DNA of 5,620 nucleotides from Flavobacteriales bacterium (GTDB lineage: Bacteria; Bacteroidota; Bacteroidia; Flavobacteriales; Flavobacteriaceae): assembly GCA_026983815.1 (NCBI GenBank), contig JALSTJ010000004.1:1-5620 (forward strand), written 5' to 3'. A model generated the notes under the pieces. It saw only the letters and a list, made by a program, of their open reading frames with translations. It did no database searches and was not told the DNA's origin. The translations under genes were made by a program, and so were the position numbers. This document shows, piece by piece, positions 1 through 5,116 of this stretch. How positions within the stretch are numbered: the stretch's first letter is position 1; each line of letters opens with the position of its first letter.

Positions 1-290
1 AAATTAATAGAGTGATTTTACCTATTTTGAAATCCAAACCCAATGTAAAAATTGAATTGGCTTCTCATACGGATTCCAGAGGTTCCGATTCCTTCAATTT
101 GGATCTTTCCCAAAGAAGAGCAGATGCAATCAAAAATTATTTGATTTCCAAAGGTATCAGTGCCGATAGAATTATTTCCAAAGGTTATGGAGAAACCAGA
201 TTGTTAAATAACTGTAGAAACGGAGTTAAATGTTCCGAAAGACAACATGCGGTTAACAGAAGAACCGAATATAGAATTATTGGAGAATAA
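1..290 (+). CDS. OmpA-family C-terminal peptidoglycan-binding domain protein (5' truncated)
   Basis: The reading frame is open from the window edge (first whole codon at 3), so this is the last 95 residues of a longer protein and no start can be assigned. The visible part is almost a complete OmpA_C domain, which anchors outer-membrane proteins to peptidoglycan in the periplasm. The SHTDSRG segment (residues 21-27 of the fragment) carries the conserved Asp, and LSQRRADAI (35-43) carries the Arg; in this family these two residues bind diaminopimelate. GYGE follows at 61-64. A loop CRNGVKCSERQH (71-82) has two cysteines six residues apart. This insertion is common in Bacteroidota OmpA proteins and could form a disulphide. 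NRRTEYRI closes the fold. The N-terminal part (beta-barrel, lipoprotein or PD40-type repeats) lies outside the window, so the subtype is unknown. A strong terminator follows, so this is the end of its transcript. Confidence 0.93.
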   Translation, partial: INRVILPILKSKPNVKIELASHTDSRGSDSFNLDLSQRRADAIKNYLISKGISADRIISKGYGETRLLNNCRNGVKCSERQHAVNRRTEYRIIGE

Positions 291-310
291 TTTGAGTATT
301 ATCAATAAAT

Positions 311-337
311 AAAAAACCGGCTCTTGCCGGTTTTTTT
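311..337 (+). terminator. Intrinsic terminator after the OmpA-domain gene
   Basis: There is a perfect 11-bp inverted repeat, AAAAAACCGGC (311-321) and GCCGGTTTTTT (326-336), with a TCTT loop and a T run at 331-337. It starts 20 bases after the stop codon. The A tract on the left arm means it could also work on the other strand, but no minus-strand gene ends here. Confidence 0.92.
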
Positions 338-403
338 ATTATTTAAAACTTTAAATATTTTATGATTATGGTTTTTTTTTATGATTATCTTAATGAAATC
401 AAT

Positions 404-415
404 TTTGTATACAAA
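404..415. promoter_or_regulatory. 12-bp perfect palindrome TTTGTATACAAA, possible operator
   Basis: The perfect palindrome TTTGTATACAAA sits just upstream of the proposed -33 element of the small secreted protein gene. Its symmetry and position suit a dimeric regulator. In such AT-rich DNA a 12-bp palindrome can also arise by chance, and no regulator gene is nearby. Confidence 0.25.
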
Positions 416-418
416 TCA

Positions 419-450
419 TTTGGACAATTGACAAAAAAATTTTAAAATTG
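419..450 (+). promoter_or_regulatory. Possible Bacteroidota promoter for the Spy-like gene
   Basis: TTTG (419-422) could be the -33 element. TAAAATTG (443-450) differs by one base from the TAnnTTTG -7 box, with a 20-bp spacer. Transcription would start near 457, leaving a leader of about 17 bases. An alternative TTGACA at 428-433 resembles a proteobacterial -35 but has no good -10 partner. Confidence 0.4.
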
Positions 451-473
451 CATAAATTATAAATAAAATTATT

Positions 474-836
474 ATGAAAAAATTATTTACTTTAATATTA
501 GTAATCGGAGGTCTTTCCCTACATGCACAATCTTTTTACCAAAAATTTTCCGTAAAAGATTATGCGAAAAAGCAAACAGAAAAAATACAAAGTGCTTTGG
601 ATCTTTCTGATACCCAAGCTAAAGAAGTTTTTCAAGCCAATACTTTGAAAGCTCACAGTATAAAAAAATATTTGCTTTTGTATGAAAATAGAGGTACTCT
701 TAATGGATTAACGATGAAGGAAGCTATAAAATCAGTAGAAAAGGATGCTGATCAAGCATCAGGTTTTACGGAATCTATGCAAAAAATTTTAGGAGCCGAT
801 TTATATGAAAAATATCTTGAAAAATTTAAAAAATAG
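474..836 (+). CDS. Small secreted helical protein, Spy/CpxP (LTxxQ)-like
   Basis: This is a 120-residue exported protein. Residues 1-19 form a signal peptide: MKK, a hydrophobic core, then LSLHAQ with cleavage near residue 18 or 19. The mature part is about 100 residues, rich in Lys, Glu and Ala, and predicted to be nearly all helical. Two segments recall the repeated motif of periplasmic Spy/CpxP-type proteins: ALDLSDTQAKEVFQ (41-54), like the LxLTxxQ turn, and MQKILGADLYEKYLEKF (102-118), like the second 'iLtpeQyekY' helix seen in Bacteroidota relatives. In the second copy the usual Gln is replaced (GADLYEKY). Family members are periplasmic chaperones or envelope-stress proteins, but the match here is by pattern only. 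The ATG at 474 is chosen because it starts the signal peptide and lies 23 bases after a candidate -7 box. It has its own transcript, bounded by terminators on both sides. Confidence 0.85.
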   Translation: MKKLFTLILVIGGLSLHAQSFYQKFSVKDYAKKQTEKIQSALDLSDTQAKEVFQANTLKAHSIKKYLLLYENRGTLNGLTMKEAIKSVEKDADQASGFTESMQKILGADLYEKYLEKFKK

Positions 837-853
837 ATTTTTTTGTATTTATT

Positions 854-888
854 AAAAAAGCGATGTGAGTAAATCACATCGCTTTTTT
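854..888. terminator. Bidirectional terminator between convergent genes
   Basis: A perfect 15-bp inverted repeat, AAAAAAGCGATGTGA (854-868) and TCACATCGCTTTTTT (874-888), has a GTAAA loop. The A tract on one side and T tract on the other let it end transcription from the plus-strand gene ending at 836 and from the minus-strand gene ending at 913. Confidence 0.93.
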
Positions 889-912
889 ATATTTGGACTT
901 AAAGTTATTTTT

Positions 913-1761
913 TTATAATTTGGCATTAAATCCTAAGCCAAATACTTCTTTGAACTGTAAATCTTGTAAAGCATCATCATCATATAAAAATTGAAGACCT
1001 AAATTGGCAGAAATGTATTTGTTTACAGTCATGACCATATTCATTTGATAAGAAACATCTACGTTTTGTGGATTTTTTAAGTAATTGGAATATAAATCTA
1101 AAATATTTTCCAAGGAAACGTTTTTCATCAAATTAAATTTATAATATCCATTGACAGCCATCCCTACTTCATATCTGAATTTTTTCCCGGGATCTACTCC
1201 ATACGCTCCGGCAGCAGACAAAACATCATCATTGACAATAGTCATTTTTGACGTAGCAGGAGCAAAATTCATATGCAAATTATCAGATTTTTTCCATAGC
1301 ATACCGGGACCAAAACTCAAATATGCCGGCGCAAACAATTTTGATGTAATGATATTAGGCGTTACACTGTAATCGTACCCATCGGTAAATTGTGTTTTGA
1401 AATTGGCAAAAGCCGAATAATACCAAAGTTTGGATGCTTGATATCCATAAACAGAGTTTATTTCAAAACGGTCATCGGTTTTTTTCGTTTCTCCGGATAT
1501 TTGACTTAATCCATAGGCCATAATCAACTTGGTGTCCCATACATTTTTGGATTTTTTGTAGTTAAAATTGTAATTGATCAAACCATTTGCGGCTATAGAA
1601 TTTTCACCTCCTTTAATCCAATTGCTAAAACTGGATTGTGCAAGTGTTAAAGTGATATCTCCGGATTTTTTCCATCCCTCTTTTTCTTTGGTTTTTGTTT
1701 GAGAAAAAGCATTTAAGCTTAACATGATCAATAAAATGATTGATACTTTTTTTGTATTCAT
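913..1761 (-). CDS. DUF3078 outer-membrane protein (predicted beta-barrel)
   Basis: This 282-residue protein has a clear signal peptide (MNTKK, hydrophobic core, NAFSQ, cleavage after about residue 21). The DUF3078 signature is near the N-terminus: LTLAQSSFSNWIKGGENS (38-55), followed by a strand pair and WDTKLIMAYGLSQ (75-87). Later conserved-looking segments are LWYYSAFANFKTQF (112-125), KLFAPAYLSFGPGM (141-154) and NFAPATSKMTIVND (165-178). Alternating polar and hydrophobic strands continue to the C-terminus, which ends FGLGFNAKL, as expected for an outer-membrane barrel. The length is normal for the family. DUF3078 proteins are widespread in Bacteroidota, and their function has not been established to my knowledge. 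The ATG at 1761 begins the signal peptide and lies 24 bases from an exact -7 box. The gene is monocistronic and ends at the shared terminator. Confidence 0.92.
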   Translation of the reverse strand: MNTKKVSIILLIMLSLNAFSQTKTKEKEGWKKSGDITLTLAQSSFSNWIKGGENSIAANGLINYNFNYKKSKNVWDTKLIMAYGLSQISGETKKTDDRFEINSVYGYQASKLWYYSAFANFKTQFTDGYDYSVTPNIITSKLFAPAYLSFGPGMLWKKSDNLHMNFAPATSKMTIVNDDVLSAAGAYGVDPGKKFRYEVGMAVNGYYKFNLMKNVSLENILDLYSNYLKNPQNVDVSYQMNMVMTVNKYISANLGLQFLYDDDALQDLQFKEVFGLGFNAKL

Positions 1762-1785
1762 ATTTCTTTGTTTTTAAAATTTTGG

Positions 1786-1793
1786 CAAAAATA
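1786..1793 (-). promoter_or_regulatory. -7 promoter box TATTTTTG for the DUF3078 gene
   Basis: On the minus strand this reads TATTTTTG, an exact match to the Bacteroidota -7 consensus TAnnTTTG, 24 bases before the ATG. The region that should hold the -33 element is only a T run; the nearest TTG is at 1820-1818, at a wide 24-bp spacing. Confidence 0.65.
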
Positions 1794-1879
1794 CGAAAAA
1801 TTGTATATATAAAAAATCAATAATTAAAGATACAATAATTTTATTTTTTTAATCTTATCACATTTTTTAACATTTTTTG

Positions 1880-1911
1880 TTTGGCTTTTTAAAATATTTT
1901 ATGTTTTTTTG
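1880..1911 (+). promoter_or_regulatory. Possible promoter for the first cytochrome c gene
   Basis: TTTG (1880-1883) and TTTTTTTG (1904-1911, one mismatch to TAnnTTTG) are 20 bp apart. Transcription would start near 1918, about 19 bases before the ATG at 1937. Together with the minus-strand box at 1786-1793 this makes 1762-1936 a divergent promoter region. Confidence 0.35.
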
Positions 1912-1936
1912 CATAAAAACAACTAAATATATTGTC

Positions 1937-2335
1937 ATGAGAACGCTTTGGACCTTTACTTTTTTAATGATATTTCTTTTGGGCTTTAATAATAACAAAT
2001 TTTCTTATGTTTCAATAACATCACAAGAAAAACCTATAGTCTTAACTTCTATCTCTCCAACGGATCCTGCTGTTTTTTACAAAAAACAATGTGCTTTTTG
2101 CCATGCCGGCGAAGAAATGATTGCGCCTGATATGAAAAAAATCAAAAATTTATATTTAAAAAAATATCCTCAAAAACAAGATTTTATTCAAGCAATAGTC
2201 AATTTTGCATCTTCACCATCAAAAGATAAAGTTGTTTACAAAGAAGCTTTGAAAAAGTTTACTTTGATGCCCAAAATGCCCTTTAAAAAAGAAGATCTAA
2301 AATCTGTTGCTGCTTATATTTATGATAAAATTTAG
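1937..2335 (+). CDS. Exported single-haem c-type cytochrome
   Basis: This 132-residue protein carries one covalent haem-binding motif, CAFCH (C52, C55, H56), so it is a class I-like cytochrome c that carries electrons in the periplasm or on the membrane surface. Residues 4-16 form a hydrophobic export segment. It has no obvious AxA cleavage site, so the protein could stay anchored. The domain runs from DPAVFYKKQC (43-52) to a C-terminal helix DLKSVAAYIYDKI (120-132), where cytochromes c have their last helix. The distal Met ligand should be M111 or M114 in LMPKMPF. Between them lies a Lys-rich stretch (62-109). The frame stays open upstream to a TTG at 1877 and an ATG at 1901, but only the ATG at 1937 gives a normal export signal and fits a promoter at 1880-1911. 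The partner oxidase or dehydrogenase is not in the window. The stop overlaps the stop of the convergent gene. Confidence 0.9.
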   Translation: MRTLWTFTFLMIFLLGFNNNKFSYVSITSQEKPIVLTSISPTDPAVFYKKQCAFCHAGEEMIAPDMKKIKNLYLKKYPQKQDFIQAIVNFASSPSKDKVVYKEALKKFTLMPKMPFKKEDLKSVAAYIYDKI

Positions 2336-2595
2336 TCTTTAAACGGCTTGTATTCAGACCTATCTCCTTTAATTATTTTTAAGCTGACTACACAATGATC
2401 TTCCGATATAAACGTATTATGGAGATTTTTGTCCAACCAATCCATAATTTCATGAAAATCGCCATAAATCTGTGTGCTTAATGGCGTTTCTATGATTTCA
2501 AATGGAGTTTTTCTCAATTTTCTTATAAAATCCTTGATAGAATTCTCAAAATTTTCTTGCAAAGGATAAATACTGATATCAAATGATGCTTTCAT
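2332..2595 (-). CDS. YkoF/thiamine-binding-family small protein
   Basis: This cytoplasmic protein of 87 residues has no signal peptide. The start MKASFDISIYPL (1-12), the helix FENSIKDFIRKL (16-27) and TPLSTQIYGDFHEIMDWL (37-54), followed by a final strand CVVSLKIIKG (68-77), fit the ferredoxin-like YKOF/MTH1187 fold, in which 'ISxYPL' and 'STQxxGxx' are recurrent. In Bacillus, YkoF binds thiamine or hydroxymethylpyrimidine and accompanies the YkoEDC transporter. Single-domain versions like this one are widespread and mostly uncharacterised, so the ligand is inferred. I choose the ATG at 2595: the in-frame TTG at 2610 lies inside an exact -7 promoter box, and the family start matches MKxSxDISxYPL. 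No thiamine pyrophosphate riboswitch or transporter gene is present. It is transcribed divergently from the acyl-CoA dehydrogenase gene. Confidence 0.82.
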   Translation of the reverse strand: MKASFDISIYPLQENFENSIKDFIRKLRKTPFEIIETPLSTQIYGDFHEIMDWLDKNLHNTFISEDHCVVSLKIIKGDRSEYKPFKD

Positions 2596-2607
2596 AATTT
2601 TTTTACT

Positions 2608-2641
2608 CAAAATTAAGCATAATAATTTTTAAAAAATCAAA
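2608..2641 (-). promoter_or_regulatory. Promoter for the YkoF-like gene
   Basis: Reading the minus strand, TTTG (2641-2638) and TAATTTTG (2615-2608) match the Bacteroidota -33 and -7 elements with a 22-bp spacer. The -7 box is exact and ends only 12 bases before the ATG at 2595, so the leader would be very short (about 5-8 bases). Confidence 0.6.
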
Positions 2642-2671
2642 TAAAACATCAAAAATTTAAAATCAAATGCT

Positions 2672-2679
2672 TATGTTTG
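2672..2679 (+). promoter_or_regulatory. -7 promoter box TATGTTTG for the acyl-CoA dehydrogenase gene
   Basis: TATGTTTG is an exact TAnnTTTG match ending 24 bases before the ATG at 2704, the same distance as for the DUF3078 gene. No TTTG or TTG is seen at the expected -33 position. Confidence 0.62.
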
Positions 2680-2703
2680 TGCAATCAACTAAAAAACAAA
2701 AAA

Positions 2704-3882
2704 ATGGCACAAGATTTATTTCAACATCCTGATTATTATCAAGTAGATGATTTATTAACGGACGAACATAAATTGGTAAGGGATGCTGCTCGCGAATGGG
2801 TTAAGCGTGAAGTCAGTCCCATTATAGAAGAATATGCCCAAAAAGCCAAATTTCCCAAACATTTAATACAAGGTCTTGGAGAGATTGGCGCTTTCGGACC
2901 TTTTATACCCGAAGAATACGGTGGCGCAGGTCTCGATTATATTTCTTACGGACTGATTATGCAAGAATTGGAGCGTGGAGATTCCGGTATCCGCTCAACT
3001 GCTTCCGTTCAATCTTCCTTGGTTATGTTTCCTATTTGGAAATTTGGAAGTGAAGAACAAAAACAAAAATATTTACCCAAATTAGCCACCGGCGAACTTA
3101 TGGGAGCTTTTGGTTTAACGGAACCTAATCATGGCTCAAATCCTGGTGGAATGGAAACCAAATTTGCCGACAAAGGAGATTATTATTTGCTCAACGGAGC
3201 CAAAATGTGGATATCCAATGCTCCCTTTGCCGACATCGCCATTGTATGGGCTAAAAACGAAGAGGGTAGAATCAAAGGGCTGATTGTAGAACGAGGAATG
3301 GAAGGATTTTCTACCCCTGAAACCCATAATAAATGGTCATTGAGAACCTCAGCCACCGGCGAATTGATTTTTCAAGATGTTAAAGTTCCCAAAGAAAATC
3401 TATTACCGGAAGCTGACGGATTAAGAGGACCTTTGACTTGTTTGGACTCTGCCAGATATGGAATTGCGTGGGGAGCATTGGGTGCAGCTATGGATGCTTA
3501 TGAAACAGCATTACGCTATGCAAAAGAAAGAACACAATTCGGAAAACCGATTGCTTCTTTTCAATTACAACAAAAAAAATTAGCCGAAATGATTACCGAA
3601 ATAACCAAAGCACAACTTTTGGTTTGGCGTTTGGGTAACTTGAGAAATGAAGGAAAGGATACGGCCGCACAAATTTCAATGGCAAAAAGAAACAATGTGG
3701 AAATGGCTTTAAAAATTGTTCGAGAAGCTCGTCAAGTTTTGGGAGCAATGGGAATAACAGGCGAATACCCGTTAATGCGTCATATGATGAACTTGGAATC
3801 TGTTATTACTTATGAAGGAACACATGATATTCACTTATTAATAACAGGTTATGATATTACCGGAATTCCGGCTTTTAAGTAA
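2704..3882 (+). CDS. gcdH: Glutaryl-CoA dehydrogenase (acyl-CoA dehydrogenase family)
   Basis: This 392-residue cytoplasmic flavoenzyme is the same length as mature mitochondrial glutaryl-CoA dehydrogenase, which oxidatively decarboxylates glutaryl-CoA to crotonyl-CoA in lysine and tryptophan breakdown. The order is helical N-domain (about 1-130), beta middle domain with FGLTEPNHGS (136-145) and MWISNAPFAD (168-177) around FAD, then the helical C-domain. The C-domain has ARYGIAWG (250-257), RTQFGKPIASFQLQQKKLA (276-294) and the catalytic-base segment TYEGTHDIH (369-377), where E371 is the expected base. R97 in DSGIRSTASVQSSLVM (93-108) aligns with the Arg that holds the glutaryl carboxylate in the human enzyme, and much of the chain is close to human GCDH as I remember it. 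That favours GcdH over a plain fatty acyl-CoA dehydrogenase. The ATG at 2704 is chosen because the in-frame TTG at 2677 lies in the -7 box. Electron-transfer flavoprotein genes are not in the window. Confidence 0.93.
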   Translation: MAQDLFQHPDYYQVDDLLTDEHKLVRDAAREWVKREVSPIIEEYAQKAKFPKHLIQGLGEIGAFGPFIPEEYGGAGLDYISYGLIMQELERGDSGIRSTASVQSSLVMFPIWKFGSEEQKQKYLPKLATGELMGAFGLTEPNHGSNPGGMETKFADKGDYYLLNGAKMWISNAPFADIAIVWAKNEEGRIKGLIVERGMEGFSTPETHNKWSLRTSATGELIFQDVKVPKENLLPEADGLRGPLTCLDSARYGIAWGALGAAMDAYETALRYAKERTQFGKPIASFQLQQKKLAEMITEITKAQLLVWRLGNLRNEGKDTAAQISMAKRNNVEMALKIVREARQVLGAMGITGEYPLMRHMMNLESVITYEGTHDIHLLITGYDITGIPAFK

Positions 3883-3889
3883 TTTTTAT

Positions 3890-3897
3890 TACATTTG
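3890..3897 (+). promoter_or_regulatory. -7 promoter box TACATTTG for the Omp28-like gene
   Basis: TACATTTG is an exact TAnnTTTG match located 7 bases after the stop of the dehydrogenase gene and 18 bases before the ATG at 3916. No -33 TTTG is visible inside the end of the upstream gene. The lipoprotein may therefore have its own promoter in addition to read-through. Confidence 0.55.
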
Positions 3898-3915
3898 TAT
3901 TTTAAAATATATGAT

Positions 3916-4722
3916 ATGAAATTTAACAAAATTATTTTAGTACTATTAATTGGTTTAACAATTATCAGTTGTAAAAAAGAAGAACAGGAAACCCCTATTG
4001 ATCAACTGGAAACCGGAGTAACAGACGAAATTGCACCAAACGGTTTTCAACAAAAAGTTTTGATTGAAGAATTTACGTCTGAAACTTGTGGAGCTTGCCC
4101 TTCTGGAGCACAATATTTACAAAGTCTTATCCACAATTTTCAGGGAAAAGTAGTTGCTGCTACTTTTCATTTTGGTGATGATTTTCAAATTCAGCAAAGC
4201 CTGACTTTTGGAAATGAATTTGATGTTGCCTTTACTCCAAGTGCATTAATCCAAAGAAAACTTTGGAATGGAGCGTATGCAACCAGTAGATCATTATGGT
4301 CTAATTTAGCCGGACAGGTTTTACAACAAACAGCTACCGGCGGATTGAAAATCCAAACTTCCGTTGATAACGGATCATTAGACATTGCAGTAGATATGGC
4401 GCTTACCACTAATGATACAAATATGTATCTTACGGTATATCTTGTTTCGGAAGATGTTCCTGAAAGCCATCCAGGAGCACAAAACGGTGCCCCATCAGGA
4501 TATATTCATCACCATGTGGTAAGAAAGGTAATTTTACTTGATAATCAAGAAACTTTTAGTAACGGATTTGTTTCCCGAAATGTCATCACTGATGTTGATA
4601 TTTCGGATTATGATCAAAACAATTTAAAAGTTGTCGCCTTTTTGCATCATAATGAAGCCGGAAATTATGAAGTAATCAATGCTCAAGAAGTAAAAGTTGG
4701 ACAAAACTCCGATTGGGACTAA
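3916..4722 (+). CDS. Omp28-like lipoprotein with thioredoxin-type CGAC motif
   Basis: This 268-residue envelope protein starts with a lipoprotein signal: MKFNK, a hydrophobic core, then IIS-C19 followed by KKEEQE. C19 should be lipidated, and the acidic and lysine residues after it fit Bacteroidota lipoproteins. After a short linker, KVLIEEFTSETCGACPSGAQYL (48-69) is a beta strand and helix with a thioredoxin-like CxxC (C58-G-A-C61). AATFHFGDDF (81-90) follows, and FTPSALI (106-112) supplies the cis-Pro loop (P108) of that fold. The second half (about 140-265) is beta-rich with GYIHHHVVRKVIL (195-207). This arrangement matches Omp28-related proteins, named from a Porphyromonas gingivalis outer-membrane protein. 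Redox or disulphide activity is inferred from the motif. The ATG at 3916 gives the lipoprotein signal; the in-frame TTG at 3895 is within the -7 box. It lies 33 bases after the dehydrogenase gene, with no terminator between. Confidence 0.9.
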   Translation: MKFNKIILVLLIGLTIISCKKEEQETPIDQLETGVTDEIAPNGFQQKVLIEEFTSETCGACPSGAQYLQSLIHNFQGKVVAATFHFGDDFQIQQSLTFGNEFDVAFTPSALIQRKLWNGAYATSRSLWSNLAGQVLQQTATGGLKIQTSVDNGSLDIAVDMALTTNDTNMYLTVYLVSEDVPESHPGAQNGAPSGYIHHHVVRKVILLDNQETFSNGFVSRNVITDVDISDYDQNNLKVVAFLHHNEAGNYEVINAQEVKVGQNSDWD

Positions 4723-4739
4723 ACTTAATATAAGATTCA

Positions 4740-4779
4740 AATAATAAAATCGCTCGGAATTCCGAGCGATTTTATTATT
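4740..4779. terminator. 40-bp perfect palindrome acting as terminator
   Basis: The two 20-base arms, 4740-4759 and 4760-4779, are exact reverse complements with no spacer, centred on GGAATTCC. In RNA the core CGCTCGG-AATT-CCGAGCG would fold with AATT as loop, flanked by A-rich and T-rich arms, so it can end transcription in either direction. It begins 17 bases after the lipoprotein stop. The T tract is interrupted (TTTTATTATTAT), weaker than the other two terminators. Confidence 0.85.
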
Positions 4780-4792
4780 ATACAAAATAACT

Positions 4793-4800
4793 TATATTTG
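4793..4800 (+). promoter_or_regulatory. -7 promoter box TATATTTG for the YgjV-like gene
   Basis: TATATTTG is an exact TAnnTTTG match, 23 bases before the ATG at 4824. The expected -33 region falls in the right arm of the palindromic terminator, and no TTTG is seen there. Confidence 0.62.
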
Positions 4801-4823
4801 CTGGCTTTTAAATTTTCAAAACT

Positions 4824-5048
4824 ATGAATGCAGTAGATATTATCGGATACGCCGCAATGTTGGCACTGATGTTGTCTTTTACCATGAAGGACATTAAAAA
4901 ATTAAGAATTATCAATACCGTCGGATGTATCCTTTTTGTAATTTACGGACTAATGCTCAATTCTTGGCCCATTATTATTACCAATGCTTTTATAACCATC
5001 GTGAATTTTTATCATTTGATGAAAAAAACAATTAACAGCAAAAACTGA
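4824..5048 (+). CDS. Small inner-membrane protein, YgjV-like (three helices)
   Basis: This 74-residue integral membrane protein has three hydrophobic helices, about 5-20 (DIIGYAAMLALMLSF), 28-45 (RIINTVGCILFVIYGLML) and 48-66 (WPIIITNAFITIVNFYHL). A short charged loop, MKDIKKL (21-27), separates the first two, and the tail KKTINSKN is basic. The pattern 'SFxMKDIKKLRIIN...GCxxFVIYGxxLNSWPIIITN' is that of YgjV-type inner-membrane proteins. Short Bacteroidota members are common and are sometimes carried in databases under the misleading name uroporphyrinogen decarboxylase; nothing here resembles that enzyme. One three-helix unit is about half the size of E. coli YgjV, so it probably works as a dimer or larger assembly, reminiscent of SemiSWEET half-transporters (inference). 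The substrate is unknown. It has its own promoter box, and no terminator separates it from the next gene. Confidence 0.82.
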   Translation: MNAVDIIGYAAMLALMLSFTMKDIKKLRIINTVGCILFVIYGLMLNSWPIIITNAFITIVNFYHLMKKTINSKN

Positions 5049-5080
5049 TTTTTTAACATAAAAAAATATAAAAATTTTAT

Positions 5081-5088
5081 TATATTTG
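5081..5088 (+). promoter_or_regulatory. -7 promoter box TATATTTG for the second cytochrome c gene
   Basis: TATATTTG is an exact TAnnTTTG match and the same octamer as before the upstream gene, 28 bases before the ATG at 5117. The -33 region (about 5055-5060) has no TTTG. Confidence 0.62.
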
Positions 5089-5116
5089 TTGTTAAGTAAC
5101 AAATAATACAATAAAT

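Noticed and set aside
428..456. TTGACA followed 17 bases later by CATAAA, like a proteobacterial sigma-70 promoter
   Set aside because: The host uses the TTTG/TAnnTTTG promoter type, the -10 match is poor, and the DNA is so AT-rich that such partial matches are expected.
1151..1372. Plus-strand open frame within the DUF3078 gene
   Set aside because: It is a shadow of the minus-strand gene: no promoter box or export logic, and its composition follows from the opposite strand. The same applies to minus-strand frames at 3136-3327, 4191-4409 and 5168-5422.
1877..1936. N-terminal extension of the first cytochrome c from a TTG (1877) or ATG (1901)
   Set aside because: The extension would place an extra hydrophobic, cysteine-containing stretch before a good export signal and would overlap the proposed promoter.
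2596..2703. Possible riboswitch in the divergent spacer before the YkoF-like and dehydrogenase genes
   Set aside because: The leaders are only about 6-18 bases after the -7 boxes and contain no thiamine-box sequence or stable hairpin.
3860..3871. 12-bp perfect palindrome CCGGAATTCCGG at the end of the dehydrogenase gene, sharing the GGAATTCC centre with the 4740-4779 palindrome
   Set aside because: It lies inside the codons for Thr-Gly-Ile-Pro-Ala, a conserved C-terminal stretch of this enzyme, has no T run directly after it and no spacer, so it is better explained by coding sequence than by a terminator or operator.
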